Assembly: GCA_905176665.1 (NCBI GenBank)
Contig: CAJINA010000119.1
Location: 62,001 to 126,000, forward strand
Reading direction: 5' to 3'
Length of the DNA stretch: 64,000 bases
DNA from: Olavius algarvensis Delta 4 endosymbiont
Lineage (GTDB): Bacteria > Desulfobacterota > Desulfobacteria > Desulfobacterales > CAJINA01
Shown: piece after piece, positions 53,974-62,249 of the stretch
How the letters are laid out: each line of letters starts with the position of its first letter
Position numbering within the stretch: position 1 is the first letter of the stretch
Program-made: the position numbers and the translations under genes
Notes under the pieces: generated by a model
Seen by the model: only the letters and a program-made list of their open reading frames with translations
The model's database searches: none
Told to the model about the DNA's origin: nothing

Positions 53974-55404
53974 ATGACCGAACAAAAAAACACACAATTA
54001 GTGGTAATCGGTGCCGGCCCGGGTGGCTATGCCGCGGCTTTTCTCGCGGCCGACCTGGGCCTGCAGGTAACCCTGGTGGATCCGGAGGAAAATCCCGGCG
54101 GTGTCTGCCTGTACCGCGGATGCATCCCTTCCAAATCGCTCCTGCATGTGGCCCACCTGCTCCACGAAGCCAGGCGTGCCGAGGCGTATGGTATCGATTT
54201 CGCTCCCCCGACCATCGACCTCGACCGCTTGCGCGGCTGGAAAGAAAAGGTCGTGGACCAGTTGACCGGTGGTCTCGGGCAGTTGTGTGCCCGCCGCAAG
54301 ATCGAGCATATTCGCGGCCTGGCCCGCTTCAAGGGGGCCGATACCGTGACGATTAGCACTCCGGACGAACAGGTTCTGGAACTTCGTTTTGAGAAAGCCA
54401 TTATCGCTTCGGGGTCACGGCCGGTGGCCGTGCCGGGCCTGGGTGAGCCCAGTGCTCGTGTACTGGATTCCACCGGCGCCTTGCAGCTGGACATCCTCCC
54501 TGAAAGCCTGCTCGTGATAGGCGGTGGGTACATCGGGCTGGAATTGGGGAGTGTCTACGCCGCCCTGGGCAGCGACGTTTCCGTGGTTGAAATGCTGCCC
54601 GGCCTGCTGACCGGAGCGGACAAAGACCTGGTCCGGGTTTTAAAAAAGCGTCTGGATGAACAGTTTGCCGAGATCTGGACCGACACCCGGGTTGTTTCTG
54701 TTGAGGATGCAGACGATGGCGTGGTGGTAGTCCTGGAAAACAAGGCTGGGGAAACGTCCGAATATCGGTTCGACCGGGTGCTCGTTTCGGTCGGCCGGCA
54801 ACCCAACACCGAATCACTCGGGCTGGAAAACACGCGTGTGAAAATCGACGAGCAGGGATTTATCAAAACCGATGCCCGCCAGCAGACCGCTGAGCCCACT
54901 ATCTTTGCCATCGGAGATGTGGCCGGGCAGCCCATGCTGGCCCACAAGGCATCCCACGAGGGACGGGTGGCAGTGGAGGTCATCGCGGGCCACAAGGTCG
55001 CGTTTGATCCAGCGGCGATTCCAGCAGTGGTCTACACCGATCCCGAGATTGCCTGGTGCGGTTTGACGGAAAGCGAGGCCAAAAGCCGCAAGATAACCCA
55101 TAAAACGGTTCGTTTCCCGTGGGCGGCCTCCGGCCGTGCCTTGAGCCAGAACAGTGGGGACGGCATGACCAAGCTTATCGTCGATCCGGACTCCGAGCGA
55201 ATTCTGGGGATTGGTCTGGTAGGGACCGGCGCCGGCGAATTGATCGCCGAGGGGGTCCTGGCCATCGAGATGGCGGCCCTGGCCAGCGACCTCAAGTTGA
55301 CCATTCATCCCCATCCAACCCTGTCGGAAACCATCATGGAAGCGGCCGAGGTGTTTTTCGGGCAGGCGACGCATGTGTATCGGCCCCTCAAGAAGAGACC
55401 CTGA
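53974..55404 (+). CDS. lpdA: Dihydrolipoamide dehydrogenase E3
   Basis: 476 residues with FAD fold LVVIGAGPGGYAAAFLAADL, redox disulfide GGVCLYRGCIPSKSL (Cys-x4-Cys), NAD fold LLVIGGGYIGLELGSVYAAL, FAIGDVAGQPMLAHKASHEG, and the catalytic base in HPHPTLSETIMEAAE. Reoxidises lipoamide of the E2 core with NAD+. Placed in the pdh cluster after a repeat-filled gap, likely in the same regulon. Confidence 0.96.
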   Translation: MTEQKNTQLVVIGAGPGGYAAAFLAADLGLQVTLVDPEENPGGVCLYRGCIPSKSLLHVAHLLHEARRAEAYGIDFAPPTIDLDRLRGWKEKVVDQLTGGLGQLCARRKIEHIRGLARFKGADTVTISTPDEQVLELRFEKAIIASGSRPVAVPGLGEPSARVLDSTGALQLDILPESLLVIGGGYIGLELGSVYAALGSDVSVVEMLPGLLTGADKDLVRVLKKRLDEQFAEIWTDTRVVSVEDADDGVVVVLENKAGETSEYRFDRVLVSVGRQPNTESLGLENTRVKIDEQGFIKTDARQQTAEPTIFAIGDVAGQPMLAHKASHEGRVAVEVIAGHKVAFDPAAIPAVVYTDPEIAWCGLTESEAKSRKITHKTVRFPWAASGRALSQNSGDGMTKLIVDPDSERILGIGLVGTGAGELIAEGVLAIEMAALASDLKLTIHPHPTLSETIMEAAEVFFGQATHVYRPLKKRP

Positions 55405-55514
55405 GCAACACCGGCCGCCCCCCGCCTTGTAAACAATACGGGGATGCTTATGGTGTTTTAGCAACCTCTTTAGGTGACAACGATAGATGATCTAAATCAA
55501 CAAGGAGTATTCCA

Positions 55515-56162
55515 ATGAAGCTACAAGATAAATTGGATCAATATAAAAAAAGTTTTCTAGAAAAAGCGCCGGCTGACGCCGTGGAAGTCATGCAGCGCGC
55601 CACCCGGGAATTGGCCGAATCCGGCCAGGCTGAAAAAGCGGTCAAGACCGGCGATTGTGCTCCGGACTTTACTTTAGAAAACACTGCCGGCGAGCAGGTG
55701 GGCCTGGCCGGTATGCTGCTCAAAGGGCCGGTGGTGCTAACGTTTTACCGCGGCAAGTGGTGACCGTATTGCAATATGGAGCTGGAAGCTCTGGCAAAAG
55801 TTACCGGTGAGATCGAAGCGGCCGGGGCCACCCTGGTGGCCATTGCGCCCCAGTCGGCGGCCTTGAACGCGGAGATCAAGAAAGACAAGAAACTGGGCAT
55901 TGAAATTCTCAGCGACCCTGGAAACGAGGTGGCCGATAAATTTGGGATCCGGCATACGTTACCGGATTATCTGACACCCCTGTATACCCAATTCGGTATC
56001 AATCTGCCCGAGTTCAACGGCGATGATTCCTGGACCCTGCCCATGCCGGCCCGGTATATCATCGACCAGGGTGGTAATGTCTGCTACGCACGGGTGAATG
56101 CCGATTATACCCAACGACCGGAACCGGATGAAACCGTGGCGGCATTGAAAGAACTGAAGTAA
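55515..56162 (+). CDS. Selenocysteine peroxiredoxin (AhpC/TSA, UxxC active site)
   Basis: Continuous frame from ATG 55515 (AAGGAG before) to TAA 56162, 215 residues if TGA 55761-55763 is Sec (residue 83). It reads VLTFYRGKW-Sec-PYCNMELEAL; the family has Cys at this site in WCPYC, and known bacterial selenoproteins of this family have UxxC. Upstream APDFTLENTAGEQVGLAGML is the peroxiredoxin-like thioredoxin fold. A hairpin (55769-55797) follows the UGA. It would reduce peroxides in the cytoplasm, helped by thioredoxin. A frame that stops at 55763 gives 82 residues, too short for the family. Confidence 0.9.
55769..55797 (+). promoter_or_regulatory. Candidate bacterial SECIS hairpin in the peroxiredoxin gene
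   Basis: Lower stem UUGC/GCAA, internal loop, upper stem GAGCU/AGCUC around a GGA loop, starting six bases after UGA. Agrees with bacterial SECIS position; an apical G is present. Confidence 0.6.
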
Positions 56163-56198
56163 ACGCAGTCTCTCACCGTCGGCAAGCCTCGTTCTCCT

Positions 56199-56318
56199 CA
56201 CCCTTGACGGGGGCGGTCGGGTGGGGGAGCAGTTTCACGACCACTGTGGCGACTATCTTGCCAGGCGGGCAAGTCACCCTCCGCCAGCCCCTCCCATCAA
56301 GGGAGGGGAGTTTTTTTT
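56199..56318. repeat. Family M3 intergenic repeat, copy 2 (inverted), with terminator
   Basis: The element is the reverse complement of the one at 43194-43311 (CACCCTTGACGGGGGCGG at the left). Its right half, CCCCTCCC-ATCAA-GGGAGGGG (56288-56308), is followed by AG and eight T, so it doubles as the terminator of the peroxiredoxin gene on the plus strand. Confidence 0.7.
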
Positions 56319-56404
56319 GAGGCGCGGGATTCATGAATAGACGGGGCTGGTTTGAGCAGGGCCGGTTGCTGGCTGCTCTTGTAACTTAAACCCAGCGATT
56401 CGGA

Positions 56405-57463
56405 TTACACCAGTCCTCTTTCCTGGGCCATATTCATATAGGTTTCGAAGACGTTCTGGGGTGGCTCGTAGAGGGCATCTTTTTCTTTCTGGTGAAATTG
56501 CAGGGCGCCGGTGGGACATGCGTCGATGCATACACCGCAGCCGATGCAGCGGGTTTCCAGGACCCGGGCCGTTTCGTCTATCTCGATGGCGTCCATGTGA
56601 CAGCGTTCGACGCAATCCCCGCAGGCCACACATTCTTCAACATCCACCCGGGCGTAGTAATTGGTGTGGACTGCAGCGGCGGGTTCCGGGAAGTTTTTGA
56701 GATTCTTCAAAACCTGGCAGCAGCAGCCGCAGCACATACAAATGTTTGTGGGCTTCTTGGAATTCCCCGGTTGTAATACCAGCCCGGCGGCCCGACCCTC
56801 TTCAAGAATCTCCAACGCCTCGGCCTGGTCGACCGCGCGTCCTAAACCGTTCTGTTCATAGTAGTAAGCCCCGGTGCCGAAAGACAGGCAAACCTCCATG
56901 GGGTTGTCACAGCCCTTGCCGGCCATCTGGTGCTCCTTGCGGCAGATACAGGGCGAGGCCACGATCTTGGATTGGCTGCGGATGATCTCCTCCGCCATTT
57001 CATAGGAGGTAATGTTCATTTCGGCATTGACCCTCTGGGAAATGGGGATGACCCGCAACTGCTTGGTGTCGGTTTGCATCCATTGTTTGTGCATCACCTG
57101 GGGCAGGTATTCGTTGACGTCCCGGATCAGTTCTTCATCCAGGTCGTTAAGATGATATTCCCAGATTCCGATGACGAACTGGGCAGCCGAGTAGAGGTGG
57201 CTACCGCCTTTGGAAATCCTGAATATCAGCCCCTTGTGCGCCATGTCGGCCAAGGCGGCAGCCAGGTCGCCGGCGTCGACCTGCAATCGAGCGGCTATCG
57301 CTTCAGGCGCTTCAGGCAGCATGGTAAGGCCCATGGCGATGCGGGCCTCCTCATCGGTAAACAATCTTTTCAGGATGCGCAGCTCCACCCCACTTTCCGT
57401 GGCGGGGTAGCCGGCGGGCAGCTTGTCGAGGTGTTGGGCCAGTTGCTGATATAGATCGGGCAT
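56405..57463 (-). CDS. 4Fe-4S protein with N-terminal winged helix
   Basis: 352 residues. The N-terminal 100 residues look like a winged helix (AIAARLQVDAGDLAAALADM). The middle has Cys-rich stretches (CICRKEHQMAGKGCDNP, CMCCGCCCQVLKNLKN) and the C-terminal part is a 2[4Fe-4S] ferredoxin (CVACGDCVERCHMDA, CIGCGVCIDACPTGA). Such proteins occur in sulfate reducers as electron carriers or redox sensors. No partner oxidoreductase is beside it. Divergent from the GlxA-type gene. Confidence 0.85.
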   Translation of the reverse strand: MPDLYQQLAQHLDKLPAGYPATESGVELRILKRLFTDEEARIAMGLTMLPEAPEAIAARLQVDAGDLAAALADMAHKGLIFRISKGGSHLYSAAQFVIGIWEYHLNDLDEELIRDVNEYLPQVMHKQWMQTDTKQLRVIPISQRVNAEMNITSYEMAEEIIRSQSKIVASPCICRKEHQMAGKGCDNPMEVCLSFGTGAYYYEQNGLGRAVDQAEALEILEEGRAAGLVLQPGNSKKPTNICMCCGCCCQVLKNLKNFPEPAAAVHTNYYARVDVEECVACGDCVERCHMDAIEIDETARVLETRCIGCGVCIDACPTGALQFHQKEKDALYEPPQNVFETYMNMAQERGLV

Positions 57464-57569
57464 TTTTCAATGGTCTCCCTGTTTATAGTGATGTTGGGCC
57501 GCAATTTAGTACTTGCCGAGCTGAATGAAAAGTGTCACAAATGACTTAGAGCGTGCGAAATGTGCCATT

Positions 57570-57711
57570 GAAGCAGTTTAAAAGCTTCCCCTGGATTTAA
57601 TTTCTGTGTTGGCGCAAGAAGTTCAATCCTCGAAATATTCCATATATTCCTGTGGTTGAACTTCTTGCTCCGCCTTGATCTTGAACCTAATTGAAGCTTT
57701 TAAACCACTTC
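57570..57711. repeat. Intergenic inverted-repeat element, copy C of family M2
   Basis: Arms gaagcagtttaaaagcttc (left) and gaagcttttaaaccacttc (right) pair with each other but not with other copies. Interior shares CCGCCTTGATCTTGAACC. Occupies most of the gap between the ferredoxin gene and the GlxA-type gene. Confidence 0.6.
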
Positions 57712-57736
57712 AAAGATTGCAAAAAGGGGAGGGGCA

Positions 57737-58714
57737 ATGGCGAAAATTACGTTTTGGGCGGGAGATAACTGCCTGTTTTCAGGTATTTCGGGACTGATGG
57801 ACGCCTTTTCCATTGCCAATTTGTGGCAGCGGGCCATGGTCCCCGAGGACAAGGACCCCTTGTTCGAATGCCGGTTGGTCACTTCCGGTGGAAAGCCGGT
57901 GCGCGTCTATGGCGGGGTTGAATTCAAGCCGGCTGGGTCCCTCGAGGATACCAAATCCAGCGATTTCATTATAGTGCCGCCCTACCTCCCGCACGTTGCA
58001 CCACTGCCGCCCAAGGACGACCCCTTGTACGACTGGATCCGGGACCATCACGCCGGCCGCAAACCGGTGGGGACCATGTGTTCGGGAACTTTCCTGCTGG
58101 CGGAAACGGGTCTGCTGGATGGCAAGGTAGCCACGGTGAACTGGCATTTTGCCCGGATGTTCAAGCAGCGTTATCCGAGGGTCAAGTTGCGGCCGGAATT
58201 GATTATGAGCGAGGATGACGGCCTGATCTGCACCGGCGCCACGACCGCCATGTTCAATCTGGCGCTCTATATGATCGAGCTGTTTGGTTCGCCCGAACTG
58301 GCCGCGGTTTGCTCCAAGGTGCTTCTCGTGGATCCCAGCCGACAGAGCCAGACGCCCTATATGATCTCAGATTTCAATAAAAACCACGGCGATGAAGCGG
58401 TTTTAAAGGTCCAGGTACAGATGGAAACCCGTTTTTCCGAAAATCTCCAAATCGATACCCTGGCAGGTGCCGCCGGGCTCAGCCCCCGGCATTTCAAACG
58501 GCGTTTCAAGCAGGCCACGGGAGAGGCCCCCCTGGGGTACCTGCAGCGGATCCGAATCGAACAGGCCAAGCGGCGGCTGGAGACCACCCGGGATACCATG
58601 AACGAGATTACCTGGCAGATCGGTTATGAAGACAGCAGTTCATTTCGCCGCCTTTTTAAAAAATTTACCGGCCTGGCACCCCGGGAATACAGGGATAAAT
58701 TCTCGCAGCTATAG
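57737..58714 (+). CDS. GlxA-type transcriptional regulator (DJ-1/PfpI plus AraC)
   Basis: 325 residues: an N-terminal DJ-1/PfpI-like domain (about 1-190; nucleophile-elbow Cys in VGTMCSGTFLLAETGLL) and a C-terminal AraC HTH (LQIDTLAGAAGLSPRHFKRR, FKQATGEAPLGYLQRIRIEQ, QIGYEDSSSFRRLFKKFTGL). Such regulators sense a small metabolite and activate nearby transport or catabolic genes. None is obvious in the neighbourhood. Confidence 0.92.
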   Translation: MAKITFWAGDNCLFSGISGLMDAFSIANLWQRAMVPEDKDPLFECRLVTSGGKPVRVYGGVEFKPAGSLEDTKSSDFIIVPPYLPHVAPLPPKDDPLYDWIRDHHAGRKPVGTMCSGTFLLAETGLLDGKVATVNWHFARMFKQRYPRVKLRPELIMSEDDGLICTGATTAMFNLALYMIELFGSPELAAVCSKVLLVDPSRQSQTPYMISDFNKNHGDEAVLKVQVQMETRFSENLQIDTLAGAAGLSPRHFKRRFKQATGEAPLGYLQRIRIEQAKRRLETTRDTMNEITWQIGYEDSSSFRRLFKKFTGLAPREYRDKFSQL

Positions 58715-58782
58715 TCTCCGGCCTTACAGGTCTTACCGGTTGGAAGCTTGCCTAAACCTGATGATTGGTGTAAAAAATCTTT

Positions 58783-59487
58783 ATGCAGCGAAACAGAAGA
58801 AAATCATTTTACGGCTTGTCGGTCCTGGCCTGCCTATTGTTGCTGGCAGGCTGCGGCAGCGAGACTGATAGCACCGGGCCTCGATCTGCAAAGAGCCGGG
58901 CCGAGAGCTTCACATTTTTCAAAATTGGGAAGAACACGCTTGTTTCCAGCAGCGTCAGAGGTGAACTTGAGGATATCCTGGGCCATGCCGCGGTTGAGCG
59001 CCGCGCAATAGTCAACCTGATGATTCATCGTGACACTTTCCTGCAGGAGAATTACCCAACCCTAGACCGGATGAACCGCGAACTCAATTCCGAAATCGGC
59101 CTGAAAGTCATGCACCCGGTTACCCGTCTCATGTACCGATATGCCCGCCAGAAGGGGTTGCCCTACGAACTGGTCGAGATTCTCTTTGCCGAGAATTCGA
59201 AACGGCCAATTTTGATCCGAATCCATTTTAAGACCGAAAACCCGGACACCCTGAAAACACTCGAGGATAAGTACGGTCCGCCCCGCCATTTCGAATGGGG
59301 CCGGGAGATGGCCAGTTCGCGCGTCTGGGAAAAAGAAGGCGACTATCTGTTCTACGCGGTCATACCCCGCCGGGGTAATAAGGTGGAATACCGCATTGCC
59401 ATCTATTTCACCGCGGCCCTCGAGGCCTTAATTAAGCCTGAAAAATCCGCGCAGGGTACCAAACCACATGCTAAAACCGGGTTTTAG
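58783..59487 (+). CDS. Putative lipoprotein
   Basis: Lipoprotein signal SVLACLLLLAGC (lipobox LAGC, Cys near residue 24). The mature part has an internal TRLMYRYARQKGLPYELVEI helix resembling lytic-transglycosylase-like helices but lacks the catalytic Glu signature, so the role is open. Downstream yciH begins after 86 bases, same strand. Confidence 0.7.
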   Translation: MQRNRRKSFYGLSVLACLLLLAGCGSETDSTGPRSAKSRAESFTFFKIGKNTLVSSSVRGELEDILGHAAVERRAIVNLMIHRDTFLQENYPTLDRMNRELNSEIGLKVMHPVTRLMYRYARQKGLPYELVEILFAENSKRPILIRIHFKTENPDTLKTLEDKYGPPRHFEWGREMASSRVWEKEGDYLFYAVIPRRGNKVEYRIAIYFTAALEALIKPEKSAQGTKPHAKTGF

Positions 59488-59573
59488 ATTTTCGCCGCTC
59501 CTCCCCTTTTCCGTTCGGGCCTTGCCATGATTACGCTTAGCACAATGAATCTATCAACCCCGGGAGCGCCCTG

Positions 59574-59945
59574 ATGCAAAATTCCCGCTTGGTATACTCC
59601 ACGGAAAGCGGCCGGATCTGCCCGCGGTGCAGCCAACCGCGGAAAAAATGCCGGTGTAAAAAAAGAACACGAAAGGCGCACCCGGCGAAGGCAGGTTATC
59701 CGCAGGATGGCATCATCAGGATTCGGCGGGAGGTGAAGGGGCGCGGGGGAAAAACCGTTTCCACTGTGTTTGGGGTTCCCCTGGAGGGTCCGGATCTGAA
59801 GCGCTTTGCCAAAACCTTAAAGCAATGCTGCGGTACCGGCGGCACGATAAAAGACGGTGTTATTGTCATCCAGGGAGATCACCGGGATACACTGGCGGCC
59901 ACGATTCGGGACCAGGGGTATCAGGTAAAAATAGCCGGCGGCTGA
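59574..59945 (+). CDS. yciH: YciH/SUI1-type translation factor
   Basis: 123 residues, with ICPRCSQPRKKCRCKK zinc-like start and the SUI1/eIF1 core: IIRIRREVKGRGGKTVSTVF and TGGTIKDGVIVIQGDHRDTL. YciH is a translation initiation fidelity factor under stress in enteric bacteria. The N-terminal Cys pairs differ from E. coli, so zinc binding is probable. Confidence 0.9.
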   Translation: MQNSRLVYSTESGRICPRCSQPRKKCRCKKRTRKAHPAKAGYPQDGIIRIRREVKGRGGKTVSTVFGVPLEGPDLKRFAKTLKQCCGTGGTIKDGVIVIQGDHRDTLAATIRDQGYQVKIAGG

Positions 59946-60036
59946 AACGTCCTTTCATTTCCTGGGCATCCAGTCGATAGTTTTACTTTTTTCGAATTTT
60001 ATTCTATGGTTGGCTATCGTCCCATCACCTGTCAAC

Positions 60037-60178
60037 TAGAGGCTATCTCAAAAATAGAATTTTGGTTATCGGTCCTGTCTGCGTCTTTCAGGCTACGCCG
60101 GACAGGCAAGGCGGCCAACACCGAGATTTATCGGCCTCGGGCGGATTGGGCCAAAAGACATTTTTGAGATAGCCTCTA
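60037..60178 (+). repeat. Intergenic inverted-repeat element, copy D of family M2
   Basis: Arms tagaggctatctcaaaaat and atttttgagatagcctcta pair fully. The interior AAGGCGGCCAACACCGAGAT onward matches the reverse complement of copy E at 61333-61440 almost base for base. The element ends 24 bases before the mlaE gene. Confidence 0.7.
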
Positions 60179-60201
60179 ACAGCTTTTCAACACGTGGAAC
60201 A

Positions 60202-61332
60202 ATGCCCGAATCCCAGCTGGATACCCGTCTGACTGCGGAAGATACGTTGCTGCTTGTTCTTTCGGGAACCTGGCAGATCGATCGGCCGGTGCCTTCTGTG
60301 GCGCATACGTTTGAAAACTGGTTGGCCGGCTCCCGTGTTCGCCAAATCCAATTTGACAGCAGCGGACTCGCAGTCTGGGACAGCAGTTTGATCGGCTTTG
60401 TCCATCAACTGGGCCGCCGGTGTGCCGCAGCCGATATCGAAGTGAATTTAAACGGTCTTCCCGGGGGCGCCCGCCGGCTTGCCCGGCTCGCGGCGGCGAT
60501 ACCGCCCAAGGTTGATGCTGAAAAAGACCAGAGACGACCGTCCACCCTGGAAAAAATCGGCAATGCCGGACTGGCCGGCTACCAGGCCACGGTAGATACC
60601 CTCGAATTTTTAGGGGAATTGGCGCTTTCCTTCCTTCGCCTGTTGCGGGGCCGGGCCCGCTTCCGCCGGGCGGATATCCTGGTGGTGATCCAGGAGTGCG
60701 GATGGCAGGCCCTGCCGATCGTCTCGCTGATCAGTGTCCTGGTCGGTTTGATCCTGGCTTTCGTCGGAGCGGTACAGCTCAGTCTTTTTGGGGCCCAGAT
60801 CTATATTGCCGACCTGGTGGGTATTGGGGTCGCCCGCGAGATGGGCGCCCTCATGACGGGCGTTATTATGGCCGGGCGCACGGGCGCTGCCTTTGCTGCC
60901 AATATCGGCACCATGCAGGTCAACGAGGAAGTAGATGCACTGCAGACCCTCGGGGTGGCGCCCATGGATTTTCTGGTACTGCCGCGGGTCCTGGCCCTGG
61001 TCGTCATGATGCCCCTGCTTTGCGTTTATGCCGATCTTCTGGGGATTCTGGGCGGTTTGCTGGTCGGGGTGGGCGTCATGGATATCGCGTTGATCCAGTA
61101 TTTCGAGCAAACCCGGAACGCCTTGACCCTGACCCATTTTTCAGTAGGCCTGGTAAAGAGTGTTGTTTTTGGCCTGATCGTGGCCCTGGCCGGCTGCATG
61201 CAGGGCATGCGTTGTGGGCGCAGCGCCGCGGCGGTCGGGCAGGCGACCACCTCGGCCGTGGTCATCGCCATTGTCGGCATTGTAGTGGCTGACGGCCTGT
61301 TCGCCGTACTAACAAATATACTGGGAGTCTAA
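60202..61332 (+). CDS. mlaE: MlaE-type phospholipid ABC transporter permease with STAS-like N-terminus
   Basis: 376 residues. The first 100 residues resemble a STAS/MlaB domain (FDSSGLAVWDSSLIGFVHQL). The remainder is a MlaE permease with several membrane helices and conserved GVAREMGALMTGVIMAGRTG, AANIGTMQVNEEVDALQTLG. Transports phospholipids across the inner membrane with MlaF/D. Next gene mlaF starts 120 bases on, separated by the M2 element copy E that begins right at the stop codon. Confidence 0.9.
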   Translation: MPESQLDTRLTAEDTLLLVLSGTWQIDRPVPSVAHTFENWLAGSRVRQIQFDSSGLAVWDSSLIGFVHQLGRRCAAADIEVNLNGLPGGARRLARLAAAIPPKVDAEKDQRRPSTLEKIGNAGLAGYQATVDTLEFLGELALSFLRLLRGRARFRRADILVVIQECGWQALPIVSLISVLVGLILAFVGAVQLSLFGAQIYIADLVGIGVAREMGALMTGVIMAGRTGAAFAANIGTMQVNEEVDALQTLGVAPMDFLVLPRVLALVVMMPLLCVYADLLGILGGLLVGVGVMDIALIQYFEQTRNALTLTHFSVGLVKSVVFGLIVALAGCMQGMRCGRSAAAVGQATTSAVVIAIVGIVVADGLFAVLTNILGV

Positions 61333-61440
61333 AGAGGCTATCTCAAGAATGACTTTTGGCCCAATCCGCCCAAGGCGGATAAATCTCGGTGTTGGCCGCC
61401 TTGACCTTGAGCCAAAATCCTGTTTTTGAGAAAGCCTCTA
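61333..61440 (-). repeat. Intergenic inverted-repeat element, copy E of family M2
   Basis: Arms agaggctatctcaagaat and gtttttgagaaagcctcta pair with two mismatches. It is inverted relative to copy D and directly follows the mlaE TAA (61330-61332). It leaves no ribosome site before the mlaF ATG at 61452. Confidence 0.7.
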
Positions 61441-61451
61441 AAAAATACGCC

Positions 61452-62243
61452 ATGACCGCACCCGACCAAAGCCGACCGGAGCCGCACATCGGCGTGCGCA
61501 ACCTGACAATGGCTTACGGCAGTTTTGTGCTTATGCGGGACCTGACCTTTACCGTGGACCGGGGGGATGTTTTCGCGATTATGGGCGGCAGCGGCTGCGG
61601 TAAAAGCACCCTGATGCGGATCCTGGTAGGATTGAAAGCCCCGGCGGCGGGTACCGTACACTATCAAGATGCCAACTTCTGGGAGATCGGGCCGCTACAA
61701 CGGGAAGAGATGATGCACAGCTTCGGGGTCCTCTACCAGAGCGGGGCTCTGTGGAGTTCCATGACGCTGGCCGAGAATGTCGCCTTGCCCCTGGAGTTGT
61801 ACACGACCCTGGGGGAAAAGGCGGTTGCCGAATTGGTATCACTCAAGCTGGCCCTTGTCGGCCTGGCGGGATTTGAAGATTATTACCCATCGGAAATTTC
61901 CGGCGGTATGCGCAAGCGGGCCGGTATTGCCCGGGCCATGGCGCTGGATCCGGACATCCTGTTTTTGGATGAACCTTCGGCCGGGCTGGACCCGGTCAGT
62001 GCGAAAATGCTCGATGACCTCATCCTGGAGATCAATGCCGGCATTGGGACGACAGTGGTGCTCGTGACCCATGAACTGCCGAGCATTTTCACCATTGCCA
62101 GCAACTCGGTTTTTCTGGACAACCAGACCCGCCGGGCGGGTGCCACCGGCAACCCGCAGCATCTGTTGGAGACCTCGGAAAACCCGGCCGTTATCAAGTT
62201 TCTGACGCGCAGTGAACGGGATACCGGGCAAACAAAGGAATAG
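61452..62243 (+). CDS. mlaF: MlaF-type phospholipid ABC transporter ATPase
   Basis: Start at ATG 61452; an in-frame ATG at 61389 lies in the repeat and is rejected. 263 residues: Walker A MGGSGCGKSTLMR, signature SGGMRKRAGIARAMALD, Walker B ILFLDEPSAGLDP, and H-loop VLVTHELPSI. Energises MlaE. No clear SD is seen, probably because the repeat copy E is inserted just upstream. Confidence 0.93.
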   Translation: MTAPDQSRPEPHIGVRNLTMAYGSFVLMRDLTFTVDRGDVFAIMGGSGCGKSTLMRILVGLKAPAAGTVHYQDANFWEIGPLQREEMMHSFGVLYQSGALWSSMTLAENVALPLELYTTLGEKAVAELVSLKLALVGLAGFEDYYPSEISGGMRKRAGIARAMALDPDILFLDEPSAGLDPVSAKMLDDLILEINAGIGTTVVLVTHELPSIFTIASNSVFLDNQTRRAGATGNPQHLLETSENPAVIKFLTRSERDTGQTKE

Positions 62244-62249
62244 GTTTTC

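Noticed and set aside
61389-61451. N-terminal extension of mlaF
   Set aside because: It translates the inverted-repeat element; the ATP-binding protein begins naturally at 61452.
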